Assembly (NCBI GenBank): GCA_037445375.1 | Contig: JBBIKS010000006.1 | Span: forward strand, 1-64,000 | Length of the DNA stretch: 64,000 nt | Source: DYHD01 sp037445375 | Lineage (GTDB): Bacteria; Nitrospirota; Thermodesulfovibrionia; Thermodesulfovibrionales; Dissulfurispiraceae | Direction of reading: 5' to 3' | Shown: piece after piece, positions 27,301 to 35,976 of the stretch | Layout: each line of letters begins with the position of its first letter | Position numbering within the stretch: position 1 is the stretch's first letter | The notes under the pieces: generated by a model | The model's database searches: none | What the model saw: only the letters and a program-made list of their open reading frames with translations | What the model was told of the DNA's origin: nothing | Program-made: the position numbers and the translations under genes

Positions 27301-28335
27301 TAGCTTGTCAATTTCAACACCGAAGAGATCGCCCTTTTGGAGTTCAGCCGTTGCGCTGCCCACAATATCATTCAGTTTTCCTTTCACAGAACCCTTAAAG
27401 CTCAACTTGCCATGAAGTCTTTCCTTCACCTTAAGCAATTCCATAAGGGTTTCGAGGTAAATATCCCCCTTTATTCTTAGATTTAAGAAAATATTATTTA
27501 AATCCGATTTCAGGTCAGTTGCTTTAATTGTTCCTCTGACTGACAAAAAACCTTCTCCCTTATTGAGAAGACCAAACATATTTTTTAATGAATCAACTAT
27601 CAGATTAATTTCTGTATCTAACTCACCGGAAAATTTTTTAACATTAAAATATCCTGTTGATTTTATGCCGGAATTATTTAAAGTCATTTTTAATGATTTT
27701 ATATCTAACATATTATTTTCCAAAATAAAATGCCAGCTGATTTTGCCATCAATATTCAACATATCCTTTTTTGAAAAAAATACCTTTTCGGTAGAAAGCT
27801 TAATCTCAGGTTTGCCCACTGTTAATATGTAAGAACTCAAACCACTAAGAAATAAGGAATGATTATCATCCATAAGGGAAATGCTCCCCCTATCTATATG
27901 TATAGATTTGAATGCAACATCAATAGGTTTTTCCCTCTCGGCAGACTTGGGTTTCTCGAAGGAGGCAATAATCTCATCAAGTTTTTTCTTCTCTAATGCA
28001 ATAATAGGCTCTTTTAAAGCTAATCTTTTAATCAAAATTTTCTTGTTGAATAGCTCAAAGAAGCCTATATATCCCCTGATTTTCTTCGCATGAAGAATTT
28101 GCTGACCGTCCTCATTATGCACTTTTAATTCATCTATGCCTATAAACAAGGGGAAAGGATTGATATAAATTTTATCTGTTGATGCCTTGCTGCCCACAAT
28201 GCTCTCGATTTCGGGAAGGATTATTTCTTTTAATGTATCAGATACATGTTGGGTGCGCAAGAATATGAAGACCGATATAAAGATTATAATTAAGATGAAT
28301 GCTATAATTTTTTTATACATAAATTTTTTGAACAC
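24331..28335 (-). CDS. tamB: TamB-like translocation/assembly protein
   Basis: 1334 residues. One N-terminal membrane anchor (about residues 9-26), a very long repetitive beta-rich middle (AsmA-like, TamB beta-taco), and a conserved C-terminal TamB/DUF490 domain. Members of this family bridge inner and outer membranes and help insert outer-membrane proteins and/or move phospholipids. The gene overlaps the Omp85 gene that follows it, so the two are translated together; this supports a TamA/TamB-like pair. The 5' side carries a dispersed repeat. Confidence 0.9.
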   Translation of the reverse strand: MFKKFMYKKIIAFILIIIFISVFIFLRTQHVSDTLKEIILPEIESIVGSKASTDKIYINPFPLFIGIDELKVHNEDGQQILHAKKIRGYIGFFELFNKKILIKRLALKEPIIALEKKKLDEIIASFEKPKSAEREKPIDVAFKSIHIDRGSISLMDDNHSLFLSGLSSYILTVGKPEIKLSTEKVFFSKKDMLNIDGKISWHFILENNMLDIKSLKMTLNNSGIKSTGYFNVKKFSGELDTEINLIVDSLKNMFGLLNKGEGFLSVRGTIKATDLKSDLNNIFLNLRIKGDIYLETLMELLKVKERLHGKLSFKGSVKGKLNDIVGSATAELQKGDLFGVEIDKLNCQVDYADRKMKFTNGAASLYGGSATAEAVINLPVVNHFTLNVLAKDISSKKIFELIKWDPGLPAGKINGEIASSGSVFSPHIKFLYTNIDYGKDIMERVGEIKGFLTMEDNFISFSDLAFSTPKSNLITAGTVDLKNEKLNFSGSGQTSDLKDITSPYFTAVSGAGKFNILLSGKFDNPIIDLNFASGGMSFQAAALNVPDIFNNKVFNYNFIKTTLTYEKNHLILKEFHAQNNSEELSAKGNIYFKKAAKLFEIREPDYDLHIVANNADIGIITQTIKGLPDLRGALNTTFDMKGQPNSLKFSGGFNAKKFSYIDNYLADTFEGKFSYAKREFLISPASLKRGGSALNLNGRVSLDKKFALHAEAKKMKLTDIISEPLAEKYKSNLLAELYLDNLIIKGEGVFENPNIEIKSSLYARSNKAVQLSKGNLYANITQRQADITLLLMDGRLKANGRVGLSDKFPWSATVEIKPANYANMISGFLKDAPDDMMLNLTGNITANGDVDSINADIALKRAYLSLFSIGLANNSDILINIKNKNIAIKSFSMQGDDTELALSGNVSLGKNYDLLLEGASSIAPIKVFFKEIESLKGKAYFVISLSGSWDKPNIDGGIDLTDGTLALKQTPYRMTSVSAYLYVDDDKVIIKNINGKFAGGDISAAGTAYLSGINIKKFLIEAKLKDLTMSPSKDLWTNFDANLYYRGSLKSQELTGDINIKKSKYTQRVEWKSWLLDVRKKEIPKLNSSRLGQTALNVRVKGDDLVINNNIAETSAKMDMLIRGTISRPVLLGKLNTDKGLVYFRNNEFRVLKARIDFIDPEKTIPYFDIVAETKIKNYHIRLSLDGNFEHFNLSLSSDPVLNESDILSLLTVGHLGKQMKGLEGSVGTSEATSFLAGKLQDVLEERFKTITGIDRIQIDPQVSKSTGTINPRITASKKLLGDRLHITYSASTGTDEEQVWKLEYFLDKNISFIGIRDERGGLGGDVKFRFEFK

Positions 28336-28344
28336 ATTGAAAAA

Positions 28345-28470
28345 TTAGTGTTTGTTTATAAATTGCTTGTTTGTCACCCTGAGCTTCTCGAAGGGTGATG
28401 TAAATCCTTATTTTATGTCATGGTTCGAGATGCTCACCATAACAATTCGGCGTTTATAAACGGACTCTGA
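28345..28470. repeat. Dispersed repeat, TTTATAAACAGAC family, long subtype
   Basis: Starts GTGTTTGTTTATAAATTGC, has GTCACCCTGAGC, AAGGGTGATGTAAATCC and ATGGTTCGAGATGCTCACC blocks, ends CGGCGTTTATAAACGGACTCT. It closely matches 13101-13233. Confidence 0.75.
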
Positions 28471-28670
28471 TTAACAGTATGATTGTTTCATAGTATTATA
28501 ACTCATACTAATGTTTTACAAGATAAACATATAAAGGGCGTCTTCATAATAAAGGAAGAGAACAGCATTGCCGGTGTGCTAAATATTGGAAAACCAAATA
28601 ATGCTGTAGATCGTAAAATACATTTGACCCTGCATCGGCATTTAATATTGACCCAAAGAACAAAGAACAC

Positions 28671-28699
28671 TTGAAATCTATGATAATATGGGATAATAT
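28671..28699 (+). promoter_or_regulatory. Sigma70-type promoter of the FIST gene
   Basis: TTGAAA (28671-28676) and TAATAT (28694-28699) with a 17-bp spacer. Transcription would begin near 28706, at the edge of the AAGGAG site, so the leader would be very short. Confidence 0.5.
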
Positions 28700-28719
28700 G
28701 ATAAAAAAGGAGTCGAATT

Positions 28720-29910
28720 GTGGGAACTGCAATAGGTGTTGGGATAAGTACTTTGGAGAACTCTTATGAGGCGGGGTGCGCTGCCATGATGGCTGCCATT
28801 AACAATATTGGCTCGATTTTTGAAAGAACTACGAATGAACTGGTTATTGTGTTTCTGACGGAGGATTATGACCTTGAGATAGTATTAAGGGGTATAAATG
28901 AAAAATCAAAGACACAAAATATAATAGGCTTCACTACCGCAGGTGTATTTACTGAGAAAAGTATAACTACAACAGGTATTTTGGTCGGTATAATCAAAAG
29001 CGATGAAATGGATTTTCATTTGGATATGGAAGAGGGGCTGAGCAAGGATCAACAAAAAGCGGGAATTAGTTTAGGACAAAGAATTAGCGGTATATTAACA
29101 GAAGAAGATGAAAATGCCCTCCTTTTGCTTTTCCCTGATGGAGTTACAAATACAGTGAGCGGATTGGTTGAATCACTTTTTTATAACCTTGGCTCTATAA
29201 TACTTTATGCAGGAGGAGGGGCAGGTGATAATCTTAGATTTTTAAAGACCTATCAGTTTTTTTATGACAGGATAATAACTGATTCTGTTGTCAGTGTTCT
29301 CATTAAATCAAAAAAGCCTATTGGAGTTTCCCTTTCCCATGGATGGAAACCAATAAGCCCGCCTTTAGTTGTGACAAAATCAGAGGGGACTATTATAAAA
29401 GAATTAGACTGGCAAAACGCCCATGAAGTTTACTCAGGCTTAGTAGAAAAATATGAAAATAAGAAGCTTGATACTGAATTTGCAAAGGTTGCCATAAGTT
29501 ATCCGTTTGGTATCCCGCAGACCACAGAAGGCTTGAATTATGTAATAAGGGATCCTATTGATATAGATTCTAAGGGGTTTATTACTTGCGTTGGTGAGGT
29601 GCCTGAAAATGCTGTGGTTAGAATTATGTCTGGTGATAAACAAAGTTTGTTAAATGCTGTAAGGTGGGCAGTTAATGATGCAATTAGTCAGTGCTATGGA
29701 TTCAAACCGTCAGGTGTATTAGCTTTTTCATGTGTATCCCGATGTCTAATTTTGGGAGATTTTTTTAAGGATGAAATTACTGTTATTAAAGAGGCAGTGG
29801 GTGATGGAGTGCCTGTCTTTGGCTGTATGACATTTGGAGAAATTGGATCTATAGCAGGGGGACCGCCGGAGTTTCATAATAAATCTATTGTTATATGTGT
29901 TTTCACTTGA
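28720..29910 (+). CDS. FIST-domain sensory protein
   Basis: 396 residues: FIST_N domain (about 20-225) followed by FIST_C (about 235-385). FIST domains are thought to bind small ligands, perhaps amino acids, and occur in signalling proteins. Seen here: GFTTAGVFTE, a gas-binding-free N-domain core, and the C-domain end VPVFGCMTFGEIG. No output domain is fused. GTG start at 28720 with AAGGAG seven bases before it. The GAF/PAS hybrid kinase genes follow 170 bp later, so it may feed a signal to them; this is inference. Confidence 0.88.
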   Translation: MGTAIGVGISTLENSYEAGCAAMMAAINNIGSIFERTTNELVIVFLTEDYDLEIVLRGINEKSKTQNIIGFTTAGVFTEKSITTTGILVGIIKSDEMDFHLDMEEGLSKDQQKAGISLGQRISGILTEEDENALLLLFPDGVTNTVSGLVESLFYNLGSIILYAGGGAGDNLRFLKTYQFFYDRIITDSVVSVLIKSKKPIGVSLSHGWKPISPPLVVTKSEGTIIKELDWQNAHEVYSGLVEKYENKKLDTEFAKVAISYPFGIPQTTEGLNYVIRDPIDIDSKGFITCVGEVPENAVVRIMSGDKQSLLNAVRWAVNDAISQCYGFKPSGVLAFSCVSRCLILGDFFKDEITVIKEAVGDGVPVFGCMTFGEIGSIAGGPPEFHNKSIVICVFT

Positions 29911-30080
29911 CCGGTATAATGTATATAGAAAATCACAGATAAAATCATTAGCTCAACAAGTCTTATTTCTGTGATGACAGAATGATTTTCATGCACCTTT
30001 TGTAAGCTGAAAACTTATGAAGTGTTCGGGTTAATACAGATAGTGCGAACTTTTACTGACGCTTAAGTTGTAGGGAAAAT

Positions 30081-30527
30081 ATGAACAACTACGAATACGA
30101 AGATATAGATAATAAAGTAAGGGACCTGTCTGTAATGTATGAAGTCGTTTTCTCGATGGGCACATACTTGGACATTAAAATGGAGGCAGATAATTTTATA
30201 GGGAAGGTGCTTAAACGTTTTGGTTATGATGTAGGCACCATTATGATTAAGGATCAAGAAAGAAATATTTTTAGCATAGTATCTGCAAAAGGCTATTTTA
30301 AGACAGATGGACTAATTGGAACTGAATATACCGCTCAACAATTTGGTATTGAAGATGTCATAGTTAAGGGTAGTTCTATCGTTAAAAATGAACTGAGCAA
30401 GTCCGATAGAGAGTTAATCATCCTTTCATATCTTCGCTCAAAAGTTAACTCATATGCTTTCGTCCCAATATATTTTGAGAGTGAGCTTTTAGGAATATTA
30501 AGACTTCTTTCTCACAAAGGTCAATGA
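30081..30527 (+). CDS. GAF-domain fragment, N-terminal part of a split kinase
   Basis: 148 residues consisting of most of one GAF sensor domain, ending ESELLGILRLLSHKGQ at the point where a GAF domain normally still needs its last helix. That helix (MVESLVRRFGTILNHIA) is the start of the next frame, joined by an ATGA overlap. The two frames therefore look like one ancestral gene broken by a small indel near 30520, or a pair that work as a split sensor kinase. Confidence 0.7.
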   Translation: MNNYEYEDIDNKVRDLSVMYEVVFSMGTYLDIKMEADNFIGKVLKRFGYDVGTIMIKDQERNIFSIVSAKGYFKTDGLIGTEYTAQQFGIEDVIVKGSSIVKNELSKSDRELIILSYLRSKVNSYAFVPIYFESELLGILRLLSHKGQ

Positions 30528-32143
30528 GGATGGTAGAATCTCTGGTTCGCAGGTTTGGAACTATTCTGAATCATATTGCAGCGATAACTATTTTAAATAC
30601 AACACAAGGGTTATTGTCAGATGAAAAAGAAAAGCTATTTGTAACACTTCAAAGTATTGCTGATTCAGTTATCACAACCGATACCATAGGTAGAATAAGT
30701 TTTATGAATAAAAAAGCAGAAGAAATAACAGGCTGGTCCGCAAAAGAGGCTTCAGGACAACCTTTATCAAATATTTTTTGCATTATTAATAGTAAAACAG
30801 GTGAGGCATATGAGATCCCATTAGAAAAGGTTTTAAAGACGGGCATGACAGTCAGTCTTGGAAATAATGTTACTCTTATAGCAAAGAATGGGAGAAAGAA
30901 AATAATAGCAGCAGATAGTTTTGCTCCTATCAAAAATAAAAGCGGTAAGATAATCGGGGTGGTATTGGTATTTAAAGACATCATAGAAAAAGAATTGATG
31001 GATAAAGAATTTATTAAGATGAAGAAGCTTGAATCGCTTGGACTGCTTGCAGGCGGCATCGCACATGACTTTAACAATTTACTTACTGCTATTCTGGGCA
31101 ATATTGGTCTTGCTATGGCTTATCTGCCCCCGGAACATAAAACATATAGGCGGCTTCGTGAAAGCGAAAAGGCTTCATTAAAGGCAAGGGATTTAGTCAA
31201 TCAATTGCTCACATTTTCTAAAGGAGGTGAGCCTGTTAAAAAGATTCTCTCCATTGCCACAGTAATAAAGGAAACAGTGAATCTGGCATTAATTGGTTCT
31301 AATATCAAGTGTGAAATTTTTATTCCCGATGATATATGGAATGTGCTTATTGATGAAGGACAGATAGGCCAGGTTATCCATAATTTACTTCTTAATGCTT
31401 GTCAGGCAATGCCCTCAGGTGGAACAATCAAAGTGATGTGCGAAAATACTTTTATAGAAAAAAAGGCCGTTTTACCTATTCCCATAGGTAAATATGTAAA
31501 AATATCTGTTCAGGATGAAGGTATTGGCATTTCCCAAGAAAACTTATCTAAAATTTTCGACCCTTACTATACTACAAAGCTAAAAGGCACTGGACTTGGT
31601 CTTTCAATAGCATACTCAATAATTAAAAAACACGGCGGCTATATTACTGTTGATTCCATCATAGGTAAAGGCACAACATTTGTATTTTATCTGCTCGCTT
31701 CTAAAAAAGCGGCAGAATCAATCAAAGAGACAAAAGATAGTAAGGTTAAAAAATTATCGGATAAGAAAAAGCTACTCGTGATGGATGATGACGATATGAT
31801 CCTTGATTTTGTAAAAGAGGTGCTGTCCGGGGCAGGATATTATGTTGAATGTTCAAAAAACGGCGGGCAGGCTGTAGAATTATATAAAGAAGCAATAAGT
31901 GCAGGAGATCCATTCGATTTGGTCGTTCTTGATTTTACAATCCCCGGTGGTATGGGCGGCAAAGAGACCATTAACAGGCTACTAAAGATAACCCCAGGAG
32001 TTAAGGCAATTGTGTCGTCTGGTTATTCTGCAGATCCGATAATGACTGAATATAAGAAGTATGGCTTCAGTAGTGTCTTAATAAAACCTTATAAAGTTGA
32101 TGATTTATTAAGAACTGTAGAAATCGTGATTATGTCAGGGTAA
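30524..32143 (+). CDS. PAS hybrid histidine kinase with receiver domain
   Basis: 539 residues. The first 25 residues are the end of the upstream GAF domain. A PAS domain (about 35-155) follows, then HisKA with His181 in GIAHDFNNLLTAI, HATPase with DEGIGIS and GTGLGLSIAYS, and a C-terminal receiver with phospho-acceptor Asp470 in VVLDFTIPGG. The HDFNNLL type of H box is common in hybrid kinases. It overlaps the GAF fragment by 4 bp. No DNA-binding partner is adjacent. Confidence 0.88.
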   Translation: MRMVESLVRRFGTILNHIAAITILNTTQGLLSDEKEKLFVTLQSIADSVITTDTIGRISFMNKKAEEITGWSAKEASGQPLSNIFCIINSKTGEAYEIPLEKVLKTGMTVSLGNNVTLIAKNGRKKIIAADSFAPIKNKSGKIIGVVLVFKDIIEKELMDKEFIKMKKLESLGLLAGGIAHDFNNLLTAILGNIGLAMAYLPPEHKTYRRLRESEKASLKARDLVNQLLTFSKGGEPVKKILSIATVIKETVNLALIGSNIKCEIFIPDDIWNVLIDEGQIGQVIHNLLLNACQAMPSGGTIKVMCENTFIEKKAVLPIPIGKYVKISVQDEGIGISQENLSKIFDPYYTTKLKGTGLGLSIAYSIIKKHGGYITVDSIIGKGTTFVFYLLASKKAAESIKETKDSKVKKLSDKKKLLVMDDDDMILDFVKEVLSGAGYYVECSKNGGQAVELYKEAISAGDPFDLVVLDFTIPGGMGGKETINRLLKITPGVKAIVSSGYSADPIMTEYKKYGFSSVLIKPYKVDDLLRTVEIVIMSG

Positions 32144-32219
32144 GAATTGAATGAAAGGGTTTTTCTGCAACCTTAATAGATACTTTGAACCCTTTGCATT
32201 TATTGGATTGAGGTAGTTT

Positions 32220-32969
32220 TTATACTTCTATGAAAAGCTTTCTAATTCTTTCTTGGATTGCTTCTGCCGCTGCTCTCGGATCCGGCGCTTTTTTGATAAG
32301 CCTGCCGACCACGATATAGTCAGCCCCATTTGAAAAGGCTTCTTCAACATCAACGATTCTTTTTTGATCATCAGAGGTCTTATTGAGGATAGGTCTGATT
32401 CCGGGCGCAACAATCAAAAACTTTTCTCCAAGGGACTGTCTTAGTTCAAGAGCCTCTAATCCTGAAGATATAACCCCATCACAACCTATTTCCAAAGCCC
32501 TTCTCGCCCTTGAAAGGACAAGTTTTTTAATATCAACCTGAAAGCCAAGGTCTTCGATATCTTTTTGGTCAAGGCTCGTAAGGGTAGTAACAGCGAGGAT
32601 CTTTAAATCGCCCTTTTCTTTAACTGCGGCTTCTAAAATGGAGTCGTTGCCGTGAACAGTTGTAAAGGTTATCCCTTTACCGTGCAGCTTCTTTATTGCA
32701 GAGCGAACCGTCTCGGGGATATCGAAAAATTTGAGGTCAGCGAATATCTTTTTCTGTTTTTCGGCATGGAGCCAGTTGATAAGGCTAAAATAGCTGCCGG
32801 ACATGAATAGTTCCAGCCCTATCTTATAAAAACTGACAGCGTCTCCGAGTTTTTCAACAAGGCTACGGGCATCTTTTTCATTGGGAACATCTAAGGCAAA
32901 GATTAGTCTTTCTTGAGGCGGTATGTTTTTTTCTGATAAAAATCTAGATTTTATCTCAGAACTCCTCAC
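32220..32969 (-). CDS. pyrF: Orotidine-5'-phosphate decarboxylase
   Basis: 249 residues; last step of UMP synthesis. The catalytic Asp-x-Lys-x-x-Asp array is in DLKFFDIPETV (the usual His is Phe, but Lys and both Asp are kept). The phosphate-binding end VAPGIRP and DYIVVGRLI are present. The start is a GTG that overlaps the upstream unknown gene by 14 bp; no ATG lies closer to the conserved ERLIFALDV. It forms a two-gene unit with that upstream frame. Confidence 0.93.
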   Translation of the reverse strand: MRSSEIKSRFLSEKNIPPQERLIFALDVPNEKDARSLVEKLGDAVSFYKIGLELFMSGSYFSLINWLHAEKQKKIFADLKFFDIPETVRSAIKKLHGKGITFTTVHGNDSILEAAVKEKGDLKILAVTTLTSLDQKDIEDLGFQVDIKKLVLSRARRALEIGCDGVISSGLEALELRQSLGEKFLIVAPGIRPILNKTSDDQKRIVDVEEAFSNGADYIVVGRLIKKAPDPRAAAEAIQERIRKLFIEV

Positions 32970-33432
32970 TATCTGTTTCTTTGTCCTGATCTTCTATTGA
33001 TTTAAATATATTCCCCATAGAGTCGGCAAGCTGAAGTCCTTTGTTTCTGCCTGAAAACCTTAATGCATCTTCAATTAAAACTGGGGAATCCGGTAAGTCC
33101 GAGAGATATACGCCTCTTTTAGTAACCTTGTAACCTTCCAAATCTGTTTTCAACCCGTTTTTAGAGGCGATAACTCTTCTTATAATAATATAAGCATATT
33201 TTTTCTTGAGCAGCGAAATGATAGACTTTAGATATTTTATAGCAGCATTCCAGTTTTCAAATGAGAACTCTACTTCAGAGTGAATAAATATCTCGTTGTC
33301 ACTTATATCAATAGAGCTTATATGAACGCCTTTGGAAAGGCTCCAGAGGGCTTCTATTATTTTTTGGGATGGTGTGTTTATCGGGCTTGGAAGTTTTATA
33401 TAAAAAGCCCTGATTTCTCTCTGAATTTCCAT
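32956..33432 (-). CDS. Unknown conserved-looking protein upstream of pyrF
   Basis: 158 residues, soluble, no motif I recognise. The middle is rich in Lys and aromatic residues (LKKKYAYIIIRRVIASKNG) and the C-terminus is acidic (DQDKETDSEEF). Translational overlap with pyrF and a proper ATG support a real gene. Function is unknown. Confidence 0.6.
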   Translation of the reverse strand: MEIQREIRAFYIKLPSPINTPSQKIIEALWSLSKGVHISSIDISDNEIFIHSEVEFSFENWNAAIKYLKSIISLLKKKYAYIIIRRVIASKNGLKTDLEGYKVTKRGVYLSDLPDSPVLIEDALRFSGRNKGLQLADSMGNIFKSIEDQDKETDSEEF

Positions 33433-33564
33433 GAGGTTATTATAGCATTTAAGTAAAATTTTTTCTGAATAATTAAATCCAGAAATAAATGTTGGTTATG
33501 CCTTCTGTCGGAGGCAAGACAGAAGACGATTATGATTTTAGGCTATTAAATCGTCTCGGGCAGA

Positions 33565-34971
33565 TTATCTCAACGATTGTATTATGCCGCCAACGAGGCA
33601 TTCTATTTCATGATTCTGGACTGTCCTCATATCTAAAATCAGCCGGTTATCATTTATTCTTGCAATTATGGGCAGGGTGTTTTTTCTGAGTCTCTTTTCA
33701 AGTAAATTAACAGAGATATTATATGGCTCTATTGAGACTGCGAATGTTTCAAATTGAATCTCAGGAAGCGCTCCGCCGCCTGACTGGGAATAGTCTTTGA
33801 TAATGTTAATTTCTGCATGATCATAAATTGAAAAATCAGGCTGTATTTTTAGTCTTGATAATACCTTTTCAGCCCTTATTTTAATTGTTTCTTTATCTTC
33901 TAAAAGCATTCGCAATGTCGGTATTTCAATTTTTGCTTTTTCTTCATCAAGATATACTCTGAGAGTTGCCTCAAAAGCGGCAAGGGTCATTTTGTCAACT
34001 CTCAGTGCACGCATCAGTGGGTTTTGGGATATTTGTTCAATCAATTCAGATTTTGCTGCTATTATTCCCCCCTGTGGCCCCCCCAGCAGTTTATCACCGC
34101 TAAAGGTGACTATATCAACGCCCGCTTCTATAATCTCCTGAACCGAGGGCTCAATATGAATGCCGTATGGTTTAAGGTCAATAAGGCATCCGCTGCCAAG
34201 GTCGAACATTACAGGGAGATTAAATTTATTGCCTACTGCAACAAGTTCTTGCATGGAAAGGGATTTAGTGAAACCGATCATTCTGAAATTAGACTGGTGG
34301 ACTTTTAATAAGAGGGCTGTATTTTCATTAATAGCTCTCTCATAATCATGAATGTGCGTTTTGTTTGTAGTGCCTACCTCTTTCAGTATCGCACCGCTGC
34401 CAGCCATCACATCGGGTATCCTGAATGAGCCGCCTATCTCGACTAATTCACCCCTTGAGACAATCACCTCCTTGCCTTTTGCGAGGGTATTCAGGCAAAT
34501 AAGAACAGCAGCAGCATTATTATTGACAATTAAACTGTTCTCTGCTCCTGTTATTTCATTAAGTAATTGCTGTATATGCGAATATCTTTTGCCCCTTGCT
34601 CCTTTTTCCATATCATATTCAAGGTTTGAATATCCACAGGCAATCTCTTTAACGTGCTGAATGACACCCTCAGAAATAATAGATCTACCGAGGTTGGTAT
34701 GAATTACAACTCCTGTTGCATTAATTACAGGGATGAGGCTGAATGCAAAAAGTTTTTGTATTTTTTTATCTATTTTATCAAGTATTGCATCACGGCTGAT
34801 ATCTGCCTTAGCCCCGTTGAGGATATCGCTTCTTATATTCTCGATGACCTCTCGGACGGCTTGAAGCACATACTTTCTTGGGTATTTTTGTTGCCAAAGC
34901 AGTCCACTCTGGGATTTCAGAACTTCATCAACAGAAGGCAGACTGGATAGTAAGTATTTAGTACCATTCAT
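33565..34971 (-). CDS. selA: Selenocysteine synthase (L-seryl-tRNA(Sec) selenium transferase)
   Basis: 468 residues from the ATG at 34971; a GTG four codons upstream is also possible. A PLP enzyme that converts seryl-tRNA(Sec) to selenocysteyl-tRNA(Sec) with selenophosphate. The PLP lysine sits in FSGDKLLGGPQGG; the N-terminal tRNA-binding helix region and the NATGVVIHTNLGRS segment are diagnostic. Its presence means the organism makes selenoproteins. selB, selC and selD are not in the window. It links directly to the TGA-interrupted cytochrome gene at 52812. A small hairpin (TTCTGTC/GACAGAA) follows its stop. Confidence 0.95.
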   Translation of the reverse strand: MNGTKYLLSSLPSVDEVLKSQSGLLWQQKYPRKYVLQAVREVIENIRSDILNGAKADISRDAILDKIDKKIQKLFAFSLIPVINATGVVIHTNLGRSIISEGVIQHVKEIACGYSNLEYDMEKGARGKRYSHIQQLLNEITGAENSLIVNNNAAAVLICLNTLAKGKEVIVSRGELVEIGGSFRIPDVMAGSGAILKEVGTTNKTHIHDYERAINENTALLLKVHQSNFRMIGFTKSLSMQELVAVGNKFNLPVMFDLGSGCLIDLKPYGIHIEPSVQEIIEAGVDIVTFSGDKLLGGPQGGIIAAKSELIEQISQNPLMRALRVDKMTLAAFEATLRVYLDEEKAKIEIPTLRMLLEDKETIKIRAEKVLSRLKIQPDFSIYDHAEINIIKDYSQSGGGALPEIQFETFAVSIEPYNISVNLLEKRLRKNTLPIIARINDNRLILDMRTVQNHEIECLVGGIIQSLR

Positions 34972-35198
34972 CCGATAATACACCTTTTTTAAATGAATTA
35001 TATAATATAGCTTTTAATATTCTTTTCCGTCAAAGGGGTTGGACTCGGAAAAATAGCAAATTCCAAACAAGAATTACAAGATTCCTCGCATTCATTCGGA
35101 ATGATCATTTTTATATCTATTTCTGAGAGCCCAATATTTATTATACTGCTCAAGTTTCTGATATAATATATAAAAATCATCAAAAAAAGGAGCGTCCA

Positions 35199-35600
35199 AT
35201 CGAAAGCAAAGCCAAAGCAATCTTAGCAGCGAAGGCATCCATTGAAAAGAAGGCAATGGATGTTACTATCCTTGAATTAAAAGATCTTACCTTTATCGCA
35301 GATTATTATGTAATCTGTTCGGCATCCAATATTATCCAGGTCAGGACAATAGTTGAGAATATCGAGAAGGTTTTGATGCAGTCCGGCATAAAGCCGATTG
35401 GGATTGAGGGGTTGAATTATGCCCGCTGGGTTCTTGTGGATTATGGAGATGTAATTGTTCATATCTTTGAAGAACAGATGAGACTATATTACAGCCTTGA
35501 AAAATTTTGGCTTGATGCACCGCAGATAAAATTAGATTATGAAAATTCGGATTCTATGGGTAGGCAGGACGAAAGAGGGGTATCTCAGCGAGGGAATTAA
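35199..35600 (+). CDS. rsfS: Ribosomal silencing factor RsfS, apparent AUC start
   Basis: 133 residues if begun at ATC 35199. RsfS binds L14 and blocks 50S-30S joining in starvation. The family begins with a helix like ESKAKAILAAKASIEKKA before DVTILELKDL; here this helix is encoded but the only in-frame ATG (35256) is inside it. An AAAAGGAG site lies 6-7 bases before the ATC, exactly where a ribosome site should be, and no ATG/GTG/TTG is in frame upstream before a stop. So translation probably starts at AUC, or at a start mutated from AUG. The conserved core (DYYVICSASN, GLNYARWVLVDYGDVIVHIF) is intact. Confidence 0.8.
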   Translation: MESKAKAILAAKASIEKKAMDVTILELKDLTFIADYYVICSASNIIQVRTIVENIEKVLMQSGIKPIGIEGLNYARWVLVDYGDVIVHIFEEQMRLYYSLEKFWLDAPQIKLDYENSDSMGRQDERGVSQRGN

Positions 35601-35976
35601 TTACTACCTGAAACTGCTTCAAGGTGCAATCAAATTAAATATAGTCGAGATCAAGGCTTCAAAAATCGGAGACCGGCAAAGGATAGTATCTGAAGAGGGC
35701 AAAAGAATCCTTGCTCAGAGCTCATCTTATATCTTGCTCGATGAAAAAGGCTCTGAAATGAACTCAAGGGAATTTGCAGCTTTCTTGTCTGGCAGGGATT
35801 CAACGGACTTCGTTATTGGCGGGCACATTGGAGTCTCTGACGAGGTTAAAAAAAATGCCAGCCTTGCGATATCCCTCTCCAAATTGACCTTTACCCATGA
35901 GATGGTTAGATTGATATTTCTTGAGCAGCTATATCGCTCAGTCACAATTATAAAAGGTAAGGATTATCATCACTGA
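35539..35976 (+). CDS. rlmH: 23S rRNA pseudouridine-1915 N3-methyltransferase
   Basis: 145 residues, SPOUT methyltransferase that methylates pseudouridine 1915 in helix 69 of 23S rRNA. Diagnostic sequences: FVIGGHIGVSDEV and the C-terminal HEMVRLIFLEQLYRS followed by KGKDYHH. It overlaps the 3' end of rsfS by 62 bp, which gives RsfS an unusual C-terminal tail. It ends in a TGATG junction with the LapB gene. Confidence 0.96.
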   Translation: MKIRILWVGRTKEGYLSEGINYYLKLLQGAIKLNIVEIKASKIGDRQRIVSEEGKRILAQSSSYILLDEKGSEMNSREFAAFLSGRDSTDFVIGGHIGVSDEVKKNASLAISLSKLTFTHEMVRLIFLEQLYRSVTIIKGKDYHH

